64,000 nt of DNA from Bifidobacterium margollesii (GTDB taxonomy: Bacteria; Actinomycetota; Actinomycetes; Actinomycetales; Bifidobacteriaceae). The stretch is from positions 1 through 64,000 of the forward strand of contig NZ_NMWU01000015.1 of the NCBI RefSeq assembly GCF_002860355.1, given 5' to 3'. This document shows, piece by piece, positions 48,204 to 56,900 of this stretch. Position numbers and translations under genes: made by a program. Under the pieces are notes generated by a model. The model did no database searches. It was not told the origin of the DNA and was given only the letters and a program-made list of their open reading frames with translations. Positions within the stretch are counted from its first letter, which is position 1. Every line of letters begins with the position of its first letter.

Positions 48204-50069
48204 TTATCCTCGATCGGGAGTCCTCGATATCATTGCTTTTCCGCGGACGATGCGGGCTCTTCGGTTGCTGCGATATGTGGCAGGGGGGATTCCCGTGTCG
48301 AGATTTCCATGGGGATTTTTCGGCGCTCCAAGACCGATCAGCAATCCGATGCAGAGCAGCGGCATGATCAGGCCGGTGATGTAGAAGAATGTGGTATTGG
48401 GATTCTCTAGATACTGCGCGTACCAGTAGGCGAAAAACGTGTAGACAAATGCGTAGCTGAACAAGCACAGGGACAGAGCCAGATACTTCCACTGATGGAG
48501 GGCTCGGCGTCGTATGCCATCGTGAATCGCTCCAATGAATATCACTGCGAATGCGAGGACCATCGCCGCATTGACGAGCCGGTACATGCGGACTATGTTG
48601 CGGGCCACTAATCGGGCATCATCCGCGGAGAACCAAGGGATGACCTGCGGATTGGGATTCTGCAGATCGATGTTGAGCTGCTGCAACCCGATCCAGCTTT
48701 TCGGATTGTTATAGTCGACGTCATCGTTCTCTCCGATGGAAACGCGATACTGGGAGGTCAACGTAAGTGCATTGACATAGTATCTGATGCTCGGTGCGAC
48801 AAGACCGGTTATTTCCTCGGGTGTCCGCGGGACTAAGGACTTCGTCAATGAAATCTTATGCGTCCGGGGAAGAGCTCCTGAAGCGAATGCGGCATCGATC
48901 TCGGTATTGGCCTGACGGAACAGATCCTGCACCTGCCTCTCATCATCCATGCCGATGGTTGCGTTGAGGGCCGCCAGCATCTGCCATGAAATATAGTCCC
49001 CGGTCAGCGGACGTTCATGGATGTTGGGAAATGCGAAGTCATTATGTTCGACGAAGTGCTGTATCTGAGGGTATTGCCGAAGCGTCGGTGACGCCGCGAA
49101 CGCCCGGTCGATCGAATCGACGGGTGTCCATATCTTTTGATTCTGATTAGGGGAGTCGATCTGGTAGATGCGGCTGATAAAGCCTGCGACCTCTCCTGTT
49201 GTTCGCGTGTTGAGCAGGTAGACGCCGAAACGTTGGTAATTGGCGAATTTGATGGTCTGTATGCCGGCGAATGAAACGATCAGTGGAACAATACACAGCA
49301 GTATGGTCGTCGCTTTCGTCAACCACGGTGCCTTCATCCGAATGGATTCAATGACCTTGATTCCGATGATCACGACAAACATGGGAATCAGCCATATCGA
49401 ATCCTCCTTGAGATCGTAGACCAGCGAGAATACGAGACCGATGACGGCGAAGAAGATTATCAGGGCGATGCCTTGTAGCAGGTTGCGTCGCCGACCGTCC
49501 GGAGAAAAGTCCGCGGCAGTGGTGAAACGATACGTGGGGCGTTGCGAAAACCAAGGTCCGAATGCAGTGAGATAAAGTATCAGCAATGCGAGAAGAATGA
49601 ACATGAAGGGAGCGAATACCGAATTGCGGTATACGCGGGTCCCGGACCAGAATTCGAAAGCGAGGGGATTCCACAGCACGTAAAGGTACGAGAATATGGT
49701 CAGCCATCGTGTTCGGAAGAAACGATGCATGGCCAGTGCGGTGAGGGCCGCGGCGCAAAGCCACAGCATGAAGTACATGACGTCGACATTGATTCCGGTT
49801 GCGTGGATGATTCGTATCCAGAAGCTGAACCCTTGATTCTTGGCGAGTTTGTAATGACTTGTGGAGTGTTCGTACCAGGGGAGGGAGTAGCTCATCAATA
49901 GCCAGTCGTCGGCAAGCTGGCTGTAGGGGAACCACATGTGTAGGGTCAACGACATGGCAAGACGACCGATGGTGGCGATTCCGAGGAACATCATGATGAT
50001 GGCGGAGCGAATCTGACGATGATCTTCTACGGAATGTCGGAACATGGTTCGAAGCATTGATCCGGCCAT
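48204..50069 (-). CDS. Polytopic membrane protein, probable GT-C glycosyltransferase
   Basis: 621 residues from ATG 50069; the frame is open to 50195 and no start has a clear Shine-Dalgarno element, so the 5' end is uncertain. About ten membrane segments are seen, with the first loop containing FPYSQLADDWLLMSY (the ADD pair is suggestive of GT-C catalytic aspartates) and a large external domain at about 340-530 (RPLTGDYISWQMLAALNATIG, ending near NPQVIPWFSADDARLV). Base composition is visibly lower in GC than the flanking housekeeping genes, a sign of transfer. It is divergent from the GT2 gene across a poly-G tract. Confidence 0.72.
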   Translation of the reverse strand: MAGSMLRTMFRHSVEDHRQIRSAIIMMFLGIATIGRLAMSLTLHMWFPYSQLADDWLLMSYSLPWYEHSTSHYKLAKNQGFSFWIRIIHATGINVDVMYFMLWLCAAALTALAMHRFFRTRWLTIFSYLYVLWNPLAFEFWSGTRVYRNSVFAPFMFILLALLILYLTAFGPWFSQRPTYRFTTAADFSPDGRRRNLLQGIALIIFFAVIGLVFSLVYDLKEDSIWLIPMFVVIIGIKVIESIRMKAPWLTKATTILLCIVPLIVSFAGIQTIKFANYQRFGVYLLNTRTTGEVAGFISRIYQIDSPNQNQKIWTPVDSIDRAFAASPTLRQYPQIQHFVEHNDFAFPNIHERPLTGDYISWQMLAALNATIGMDDERQVQDLFRQANTEIDAAFASGALPRTHKISLTKSLVPRTPEEITGLVAPSIRYYVNALTLTSQYRVSIGENDDVDYNNPKSWIGLQQLNIDLQNPNPQVIPWFSADDARLVARNIVRMYRLVNAAMVLAFAVIFIGAIHDGIRRRALHQWKYLALSLCLFSYAFVYTFFAYWYAQYLENPNTTFFYITGLIMPLLCIGLLIGLGAPKNPHGNLDTGIPPATYRSNRRARIVRGKAMISRTPDRG

Positions 50070-50207
50070 TGTTGAGGTGCGATGAGACTGATCGTTGTGG
50101 TGCAATACTCTTCTTATCAAGAATCCGTTTCTCCGTGCTGCAATATGGTGCCACTGTTTTGATGTGAATGTGGCGGTATCGTGACGATATTGCATACTAA
50201 TTATTTC

Positions 50208-50218
50208 GGGGGGGGGGG
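50208..50218. repeat. 11-G homopolymer between divergent glycan genes
   Basis: Eleven consecutive G residues lie between the membrane GT gene (leftward) and the GT2 gene (rightward). Tracts of this length are prone to slipped-strand change. The tract is in frame with the GT2 gene through GTG 50181 at the current length, so it may switch an extended form on or off, or alter promoter spacing. Confidence 0.95.
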
Positions 50219-50348
50219 TGTCAAATGTAGTCTAAATGCTGTTTGGACGACAGGTGACGAAACGCTTGAAACCATGTTGTTCGATCTCTTTGGTCAAGGT
50301 TTTTGCCCAACGAGTTTAGTGGTTCCGAGAAATGGAGTATTAACTCAG

Positions 50349-51044
50349 ATGCTGGGTGAGTATCGCGTTTCATTGATTATGCCGTGTCGTAATGAAAGCG
50401 CACATCTGGCTGGTCTGATCGATGAGGTTCCTGATTTCTATGATGAAATTATTCTCATCAGCAATGCCTCGACTGATGATACCTATGAGGTTGCCAAGGA
50501 TCTTGAACGGCGATACCCGAAATTGCGTGTGCTGAAAGACGACAGAACCATTAATGGCATCGGTTACGGCTTCGCCCATATGACCGGCATGACAGCGGCC
50601 AGAGGGGATCTGCTTGTTTGCTCGGATTGCGATGGTACCTATCCGATAGGTGATACTCCCCGCATTATCGAGGAAATGCGGAGAAGGGGATTGGAATTCG
50701 CCTCTTGCACGAGATATCCGGCCAAGGATATTCCATTGAAGTTGCAAATGGGTGTGCGTACGCTCAATCTGGAGATAGCGTTACTGTATGGTCTGCGAAT
50801 CCGAGATTCATTATCAGGCATGTGGGTATTCCATCGTTCAGTTGTACCAAAACTTCATCTTACGGAAGGGGATTGGAATCTTTCCCCTCAGATCAAGCTC
50901 AATGCCCACCGGTATTTGGGTGATCGTTTTGGTGAAGTATCTATAAAACAGCGGGCGCGGCATGGGGACACCAAGCAGCGTTATTTCGAAACGGGAATGC
51001 GACATCTGCTGTGGATCGCCCGAAATCGATTTGTTCAGGATTGA
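50349..51044 (+). CDS. GT2-family glycosyltransferase (dolichol-phosphate-mannose-synthase-like)
   Basis: 231 residues from ATG 50349. GT-A fold motifs are clear: YRVSLIMPCRNESAHLAGLI, ILISNASTDDTYEVA and LLVCSDCDGTYPIGD, whose Asp residues form the metal site. A C-terminal conserved segment (FGEVSIKQRARHGDTKQRYF) completes it. Such enzymes move a sugar from a nucleotide to a lipid phosphate or glycan. A GGAG lies 11 bases upstream, a loose spacing; the frame stays open to a GTG at 50181, so an N-terminal extension of 56 residues that spans the poly-G tract is possible. Low GC compared with neighbours. Next to two membrane GT-C-like proteins, it probably supplies their sugar donor. Confidence 0.8.
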   Translation: MLGEYRVSLIMPCRNESAHLAGLIDEVPDFYDEIILISNASTDDTYEVAKDLERRYPKLRVLKDDRTINGIGYGFAHMTGMTAARGDLLVCSDCDGTYPIGDTPRIIEEMRRRGLEFASCTRYPAKDIPLKLQMGVRTLNLEIALLYGLRIRDSLSGMWVFHRSVVPKLHLTEGDWNLSPQIKLNAHRYLGDRFGEVSIKQRARHGDTKQRYFETGMRHLLWIARNRFVQD

Positions 51045-51116
51045 ATTATTCGGGAATCCAAGGGTTGGAGTGGCGCTGGCGTAAGGTAGTAGACGACACG
51101 CGAAAGCGAGGCGGCT

Positions 51117-51866
51117 ATGAAACTGTCCATGATCATCAGCGTCGATGTCGATCATAAGGGAGAGGGGCACGGCGAGGATCGTGACCCTGCGCGGCAATCC
51201 GATTCCATACGAAGGTGCGATCGGCGTGATCTGTTCGTGATGTTCCACGGATACGGCAATGACGAGCAGGAGATGATCCGCATCATCGAAGCCATCGACC
51301 CCGAAGCCGACTACATCGCCGTGCAGGGGCCGATCCGCCGTCGGTACCTCGGCGGATACGCGTGGTACGACAGCGCGGATTGGGATGACGCGCGGATCCA
51401 GTCGCAATGCTCCCGGATCGGCGATGAACTGGTGACCCTGCTGGATTCGAGCGGACTGCGGGATCGGCGCATCGTGCTCGTCGGGTTCTCGCAGGGCGGG
51501 TATCTGTCCTACCGTCTGCTCGCCGATCACCCCGAGGTGTTCGATGCCGCGGTGCTGCTCGCTCCCTCGTTCCACGATGCGCCGTCGTTCCACGATGTGC
51601 AGGGTGTGCTTGCTGATTTCGGCGATCCTTCGAAGTCCGGGAGCCCGGATGATGCCGACGATGCCGACGTTCCGGCCGGTGGAGTGCGCCCGGCCGTGTT
51701 CCTCGGCTACGGCACGCGCGACCGGCAGATTCCAGAATCGCAGAAAGACGACATGCGCACGGCCCTCCACCGATTCGCCCGAGTGGAGGAGCACACCTAC
51801 GAGGGTATGCGCCACGACGTGTGCGACGAGGAATTCTCCGACATCCGCGTCTTCCTGAACGCATAG
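51117..51866 (+). CDS. Phospholipase/carboxylesterase-type alpha/beta hydrolase
   Basis: 249 residues. The fold is shown by LFVMFHGYGNDEQEM (oxyanion region), IVLVGFSQGGYLSYRLLADHP (nucleophile Ser near 130), GYGTRDRQIP (Asp) and EGMRHDVCDEE (His). These match the small carboxylesterase/lysophospholipase family. About 35 residues at the N-terminus are charged and not part of the core. A loop containing duplicated FHDAPSFHD and Asp-rich PDDADDADVP sits between Ser and Asp and is longer than usual. It lies 50 bases before the ADP-ribosylglycohydrolase gene on the same strand and may be cotranscribed. Confidence 0.85.
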   Translation: MKLSMIISVDVDHKGEGHGEDRDPARQSDSIRRCDRRDLFVMFHGYGNDEQEMIRIIEAIDPEADYIAVQGPIRRRYLGGYAWYDSADWDDARIQSQCSRIGDELVTLLDSSGLRDRRIVLVGFSQGGYLSYRLLADHPEVFDAAVLLAPSFHDAPSFHDVQGVLADFGDPSKSGSPDDADDADVPAGGVRPAVFLGYGTRDRQIPESQKDDMRTALHRFARVEEHTYEGMRHDVCDEEFSDIRVFLNA

Positions 51867-51916
51867 CGCGACGAGAACCAATCCGCACGATTGAAGCACG
51901 ATTGAAGGAGGAATCC

Positions 51917-52774
51917 ATGCCCGATTCCCTGACCATGTCCGATCAGCTCAGGGCCGCCGTATACGGCGAAGCGGTGGGAGACGCTCTGGGCGTGCCGTAC
52001 GAGTTCCTGAAACGCGATACGTTCCGGTGCGAAGGCATGACGGGCGGCGGCACGCATCGACACCCGGCCGGAACATTCTCCGACGATACGTCGATGATGC
52101 TCGCCACGTTGGATTCGCTCAATAGGCGTCACGGTCACGTCGACGTCGACGATCTTCTCGAACGGTTTCGTGCATGGCGCTACGACGGTGAATACACGGC
52201 CGACGGCATCGTGTTCGACGTCGGTATCGCCACTGACATGGCGTTGGAGTCCGGCCATGGCATGACCGGCGAGCGGAATAACGGCAACGGATCGTTGATG
52301 AGATCTATTCCGCTGGCGTTCTTTCCCGTTTCGGACGACGATATTCGTGCCGCCAGTGCCGTCACCCATGCGCATGAGATCAGTACCGAAGCCTGCGTGG
52401 CATATGTTCATGCGGCGCGGATGCTCATCAACGGCCTACCGGCGCGGCAAGCGGTCGCCTGCGTTGGATTCGACCGGATATGGGAGGAACCTCGGGAAAG
52501 CATCGCATCCACCGGATTCGTCCGGCATACCCTGCGGGCCGCATGCTGGTGCCTGACCACCACGACTTCGTACGCCGACTGTGTGCGGACGGCGGTGAAT
52601 CTCGGCGATGACACCGATACCACGGCTGCGGTCGCCGGCGCGCTTGCCGGTATCATCTACGGAATCGGTGGCACGACGGGCATTCCGGATGACTGGGTTC
52701 GAGCGGTACGCGGCAGAGACGTCATCGACCGGATCATCGCGAATCGTCCGGAATCGCGGTCCACGGCCGAATGA
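51917..52774 (+). CDS. ADP-ribosylglycohydrolase family protein
   Basis: 285 residues from ATG 51917, seven bases after AAGGAGGAA. Characteristic blocks are AAVYGEAVGDALGVPYEF, TFSDDTSMMLATLDSL (metal ligands), ERNNGNGSLMRSIPLAFF and NLGDDTDTTAAVAGALAG (second metal site). The family removes ADP-ribose from proteins or related N-glycosidic bonds using Mg2+. No ADP-ribosyltransferase partner is visible nearby, so the substrate is unknown. The upstream neighbour is an alpha/beta hydrolase; joint action on a nucleotide or ADP-ribose conjugate is only a guess. Confidence 0.92.
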   Translation: MPDSLTMSDQLRAAVYGEAVGDALGVPYEFLKRDTFRCEGMTGGGTHRHPAGTFSDDTSMMLATLDSLNRRHGHVDVDDLLERFRAWRYDGEYTADGIVFDVGIATDMALESGHGMTGERNNGNGSLMRSIPLAFFPVSDDDIRAASAVTHAHEISTEACVAYVHAARMLINGLPARQAVACVGFDRIWEEPRESIASTGFVRHTLRAACWCLTTTTSYADCVRTAVNLGDDTDTTAAVAGALAGIIYGIGGTTGIPDDWVRAVRGRDVIDRIIANRPESRSTAE

Positions 52775-52796
52775 CCTATGCCGGTCGGAACAGCCG

Positions 52797-52819
52797 GCAT
52801 CCGAGCATTCCTCGGATGC
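52797..52819 (+). terminator. Hairpin after the ADP-ribosylglycohydrolase gene
   Basis: GCATCCGAG at 52797-52805 and CTCGGATGC at 52811-52819 form a 9-base perfect stem with a 5-base loop; no T run follows. Confidence 0.5.
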
Positions 52820-52857
52820 GTGTGACGAGCGTCCGCGCGACGGTGCTATCATATACG

Positions 52858-53163
52858 CGGTGAGCATCGATCCGTTATCAGCGGGGAGCTTCCGGAAGAA
52901 CGGCCGGCCGGTCGTCGCGGGCGAACGCGGCGGCGAACGCGGCACCGGCCTATTAGACCCGGCGGGTGGGCCCGACATAGCCCAGGACAAGCGGTCGCAT
53001 CGGCGTTCCATGAGGTTACGGAACGGGGTGCGGCAAGCGAGGTGGTACCGCGGTCCGGTACGCATCGCAGATGCCGCGTAGGCGGCAGTCGATGCGCGAC
53101 GTGATCGTCCTCGGCGAACGATGAAGATGCGCCGGGGTGAGAATCCTCGGCAGATGACGAGGA
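52858..53163 (+). promoter_or_regulatory. T-box leader of ileS, probably translational
   Basis: The T-box core GAGGTGGTACCGCGG is at 53039-53053. Near the 5' end (about 52862-52890) a short stem I holds an ATC that fits an isoleucine specifier. CCTCG at 53145-53149 can pair with CGAGG at 53158-53162, hiding the ileS Shine-Dalgarno sequence; no T-run terminator is seen. This is the arrangement known for actinobacterial ileS leaders, in which uncharged tRNA-Ile frees the ribosome-binding site. A TATCAT at 52847-52852 is a possible -10. Confidence 0.9.
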
Positions 53164-53170
53164 GATAGCG

Positions 53171-56100
53171 GTGAGCAACAAGTTCCCGAAGGCCGCGGCC
53201 GACTCCAGCCTGGAGCACGTCGCGCCGAACCCCAGCTTTCCCGATCTTGAGGTGAAGACCCTCGATTATTGGGATAAGGACGATACCTTCCAGAAGTCCG
53301 TCGAACGCAATCCTTCCGGCGATCACAGCCAGAACGAGTTCGTGTTCTTCGACGGCCCGCCGTTCGCCAACGGCCTGCCGCACTACGGCCACCTGCTTAC
53401 CGGCTACGCCAAGGACGTGATCCCGCGCTACCAGACCATGAAGGGGCGCAAGGTCAACCGCGTGTTCGGCTGGGACACCCACGGTCTGCCGGCCGAACTC
53501 GAAGCGCAGAAGGAGCTCGGCATCGACTCGGTCGACCAGATCGAGAAGATGGGCATCGACAAGTTCAACGACGCCTGCCGCGCCTCCGTGCTCAAGTACA
53601 CGAACGAATGGCAGGACTACGTGCACCGTCAGGCCCGCTGGGTGGACTTCGAACACGGCTACAAGACCCTGAACATCCCGTACATGGAATCGGTGATGTG
53701 GGCGTTCAAGCAGCTCTACGACAAGGGTCTGGCGTATCAGGGCTACCGCGTGCTGCCGTACTGCCCGAAGGATCGCACGCCGCTTTCCGCGCACGAGCTG
53801 CGCATGGACGCCGACGTGTACCAGGACCGTCAGGACACCACCGTCTCCGTGGCCGTGAAGCTGCGCGACGAGGACGACGCCTACGCCGTGTTCTGGACCA
53901 CCACCCCGTGGACCGTGCCCACCAACTTCGCCATCGTCGTCGGCGCCGACATCGACTATGTGGAGGTCAGGCCCACCGAAGGACAGTACGCCGGCAAGAA
54001 GTTCTACTTCGGCAAGCCCTTGCTCGCCAAGTACGAGAAGGAGCTCGGCGAGAACTACGAGATCGTGCGCGAGCTCAAGGGCAAGGACATGGAAGGCTGG
54101 CGCTACTGGCCGGTGTTCCCGTACTTCGCAGGCGACGAGGCCGAGTCCGAAGGCCATGTGCCCGGACCGCAGGGCTACCAGATCTTCACCGCCGACTACG
54201 TCGACACCGTCGAAGGCACCGGCCTCGTGCATCAGGCCCCCTACGGTGAGGACGATATGAACACGCTCAACGCCAAGGGCATCAAGAGCACCGACGTGCT
54301 CGACGCCGGATGCCGCTTCACCGCGCAGTGCCCCGACTACGAAGGCATGTACGTGTTCGACGCGAACAAGCCGATCCTGCGCAACCTGCGCAACGGTGAC
54401 GGCCCGCTCGCCGAGATCCCCGAGGATCGTCGCGCCATCCTGCTGCAGGAGAAGAGCTACGTGCACTCCTACCCGCACTGCTGGCGCTGCGCCACCCCAC
54501 TGATCTACAAGCCGGTGAGCTCCTGGTTCGTCTCCGTCACCAAGATCAAGCCGCGTCTGCTGGAGCTCAACCAGCAGATCAACTGGATCCCGGAGAACGT
54601 GAAGGACGGCCAGTTCGGCAAGTGGCTCGCCAACGCGCGAGACTGGTCGATCTCCCGCAACCGCTTCTGGGGTTCTCCGATCCCGGTGTGGGTGTCCGAC
54701 GATCCGAAGTACCCGCGTGTGGACGTCTACGGTTCCCTCGAGGAGCTCAAGGCCGACTTCGGCGACTATCCGCGCGACCGCGACGGCAACGTGAACATGC
54801 ACCGTCCGTGGATCGACAACCTCACCCGCCCGAACCCGGACGATCCGACCGGCAAGAGCCATATGCACCGCATCTCCGACGTGCTCGACTGCTGGTTCGA
54901 ATCCGGTTCGATGTCGTTCGCGCAGTTCCACTACCCGTTCGAGAACAAGGAGAAGTTCGAACAGCACTTCCCGGCCGACTACATCGTCGAATACATCGGC
55001 CAGACCCGCGGCTGGTTCTACCTGCTGCATGTGATGGCCACCGCCCTGTTCGACCGCCCGGCCTTCAAGAACGTGATCTGCCACGGCATCGTGCTCGGAT
55101 CCGACGGCCAGAAGATGTCGAAGCATCTGCGCAACTACCCGGACGTCAACGGCGTGTTCGACAAGTACGGTTCCGACGCCATGCGCTGGTTCCTCATGAG
55201 CTCGCCGATCCTCCGCGGCGGCAACCTCATCGTCACCGCTGAAGGCATTCGCGACACCGTGCGTCAGGTCATGCTGCCGCTGTGGAGCTCCTACTACTTC
55301 TTCACCCTGTACGCCAATGCGGCCAACAAGGGCGCAGGCTTCGACGCCCGCCGGCTGAACGCCGACGAGGTGGCCGGTCTGCCCGAGATGGACCGCTACC
55401 TGCTGGCCCGACTGCGCAAGGTCGTCTCCGGCGTGCAGCGTTCGCTCGACGAGTTCGCGATCTCCGACGCCTGCGACGAGGTGAGCGATTTCATCGACGT
55501 GCTCACCAACTGGTACATCCGCAACACCCGCGATCGCTTCTGGAACGAGGATGCCAACGCCTTCAACACGCTGTACACCGCGCTTGAGGTGCTGTGCCGC
55601 GTGATGGCTCCGCTCGCCCCGATGGAAACCGAAACCATCTGGCGCGGCCTCACCGGTGGCGAATCCGTGCATCTGGCCGACTGGCCGTTCCTGGCCGACG
55701 AGAAGACCGGCGAGGCCACCGAGCTCGGCAACGTGCTCGTGGACGATCCGGCCCTCATCGCCGCGATGGACAAGGTGCGAGAGGTGGTGTCCGGCACGCT
55801 GTCGCTGCGCAAGGCCCAGCAGATCCGCGTGCGTCAGCCGCTCGCCAAGCTCACCGTGGTGGCCGAGGACGTCGCCGCTGTGGAGCCGTACACCGACATC
55901 CTCAAGTCGGAGCTCAACGTGAAGGACATCGAGTTCTGCACCATGGAGGACGCCGGCTCCCAAGGCCTGAGGATCGTGCACGAGCTGAAGGTGAACGCCC
56001 GCGTGGCCGGCAAGCGTCTGCGCAAGGACGTTCAGCTCGCCATCAAGGCCTCCAAGACCGGCGCATGGCATGTCGGCGAGGACGGTGCTCCCGTGGTCGA

Positions 56101-56488
56101 AACCCCGAACGGCGAGATCGCGCTGGTGGAGGGCGAGTACGAGCTGATCAACCGTGTGGAGGAGGAGAACGCCGAAGAGGCGGCCAACTCCGTATCATCC
56201 GCACTGCCGACCGGCGGCTTCGTGATCCTCGACACCGAGCTCAACGACGATCTGATCGCCGAAGGCTATGCCCGCGACGTGATCCGCGCCGTGCAGGACG
56301 CCCGCAAGGAGGCCGACCTCGACATCGCCGACCGCATCAGCCTCAAGCTCGTCCTGCCCGCGGCCGACGCGCCGAAGGCCGAGCAGTTCAAGGATCTGAT
56401 CGCCAGGGAGACGCTGGCCGAAGGCGGAGTGGAGATTACCGCCGATGCCGATGCCAAGGAGATCGGCGTCGAGGTCGCCAGGATCTGA
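53171..56488 (+). CDS. ileS: Isoleucyl-tRNA synthetase, type 2 (eukaryote-like) form
   Basis: 1105 residues from GTG 53171 (GGAG upstream). Class I motifs are GPPFANGLPHYGHLL (HIGH equivalent near residue 70) and KMSKH near 648. The editing domain carries TTPWTVPTNFAI and HQAPYGEDD. The C-terminus lacks the zinc-finger typical of type-1 enzymes and has the longer type-2 form. Type-2 IleRS and the natural mupirocin resistance of bifidobacteria are known to go together, which this protein fits. It is controlled by the T-box in front. Confidence 0.96.
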   Translation: MSNKFPKAAADSSLEHVAPNPSFPDLEVKTLDYWDKDDTFQKSVERNPSGDHSQNEFVFFDGPPFANGLPHYGHLLTGYAKDVIPRYQTMKGRKVNRVFGWDTHGLPAELEAQKELGIDSVDQIEKMGIDKFNDACRASVLKYTNEWQDYVHRQARWVDFEHGYKTLNIPYMESVMWAFKQLYDKGLAYQGYRVLPYCPKDRTPLSAHELRMDADVYQDRQDTTVSVAVKLRDEDDAYAVFWTTTPWTVPTNFAIVVGADIDYVEVRPTEGQYAGKKFYFGKPLLAKYEKELGENYEIVRELKGKDMEGWRYWPVFPYFAGDEAESEGHVPGPQGYQIFTADYVDTVEGTGLVHQAPYGEDDMNTLNAKGIKSTDVLDAGCRFTAQCPDYEGMYVFDANKPILRNLRNGDGPLAEIPEDRRAILLQEKSYVHSYPHCWRCATPLIYKPVSSWFVSVTKIKPRLLELNQQINWIPENVKDGQFGKWLANARDWSISRNRFWGSPIPVWVSDDPKYPRVDVYGSLEELKADFGDYPRDRDGNVNMHRPWIDNLTRPNPDDPTGKSHMHRISDVLDCWFESGSMSFAQFHYPFENKEKFEQHFPADYIVEYIGQTRGWFYLLHVMATALFDRPAFKNVICHGIVLGSDGQKMSKHLRNYPDVNGVFDKYGSDAMRWFLMSSPILRGGNLIVTAEGIRDTVRQVMLPLWSSYYFFTLYANAANKGAGFDARRLNADEVAGLPEMDRYLLARLRKVVSGVQRSLDEFAISDACDEVSDFIDVLTNWYIRNTRDRFWNEDANAFNTLYTALEVLCRVMAPLAPMETETIWRGLTGGESVHLADWPFLADEKTGEATELGNVLVDDPALIAAMDKVREVVSGTLSLRKAQQIRVRQPLAKLTVVAEDVAAVEPYTDILKSELNVKDIEFCTMEDAGSQGLRIVHELKVNARVAGKRLRKDVQLAIKASKTGAWHVGEDGAPVVETPNGEIALVEGEYELINRVEEENAEEAANSVSSALPTGGFVILDTELNDDLIAEGYARDVIRAVQDARKEADLDIADRISLKLVLPAADAPKAEQFKDLIARETLAEGGVEITADADAKEIGVEVARI

Positions 56489-56524
56489 ACCACTGGGATC
56501 CGAACTCTCCGGGATCCGACTCGG

Positions 56525-56606
56525 CTGGGCTGATCAACTCATCTGGGCTGATCAACCGGCTGAGCCGATATCCGTCTGGGCTGATCAGCCGTCTGGGTTG
56601 ATCAGC
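56525..56606 (+). repeat. Four copies of a 14-base motif with TGATCA core
   Basis: CTGGG(C/T)TGATCA(A/G)C begins at 56525, 56543, 56576 and 56593, between ileS and its terminator. Spacing is irregular. Its core TGATCA is palindromic; the role is unknown. Confidence 0.85.
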
Positions 56607-56610
56607 CGAT

Positions 56611-56648
56611 AAGGCCGGAATCGTTGCATGTCAGCGGTTCCGGCCTTT
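56611..56648 (+). terminator. Rho-independent terminator after ileS
   Basis: AAGGCCGGAA at 56611-56620 pairs perfectly with TTCCGGCCTT at 56638-56647, followed by T and GC. A strong 10-base stem with 17-base loop. Confidence 0.85.
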
Positions 56649-56900
56649 GCCGTGTCCGGCGGCGGTCAGCGGCACGGCATCGTTCATGGCGATATCGATC
56701 GGTCGGATGTCCGATAGTACCGATTACGGATATTGTCAAGGATTCCGCGGCAAATACGGCAAAGCTTGGCAACATTTTCATCGTCATGGTATTCCCCTCC
56801 CTACGCTGGGAACCAGATACCGGAGCTCCCGATACGAAGCGGTAAGCGGCGTTTCGGTATGGTTTATCCACTCCTAAGTCACAGGAAAGAGGAGCACATC

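Noticed and set aside
52436-56071. 1211-residue open frame antisense to ileS
   Set aside because: Mirror of the IleRS reading frame; no ribosome-binding site, no family motifs, and it would cross the T-box.
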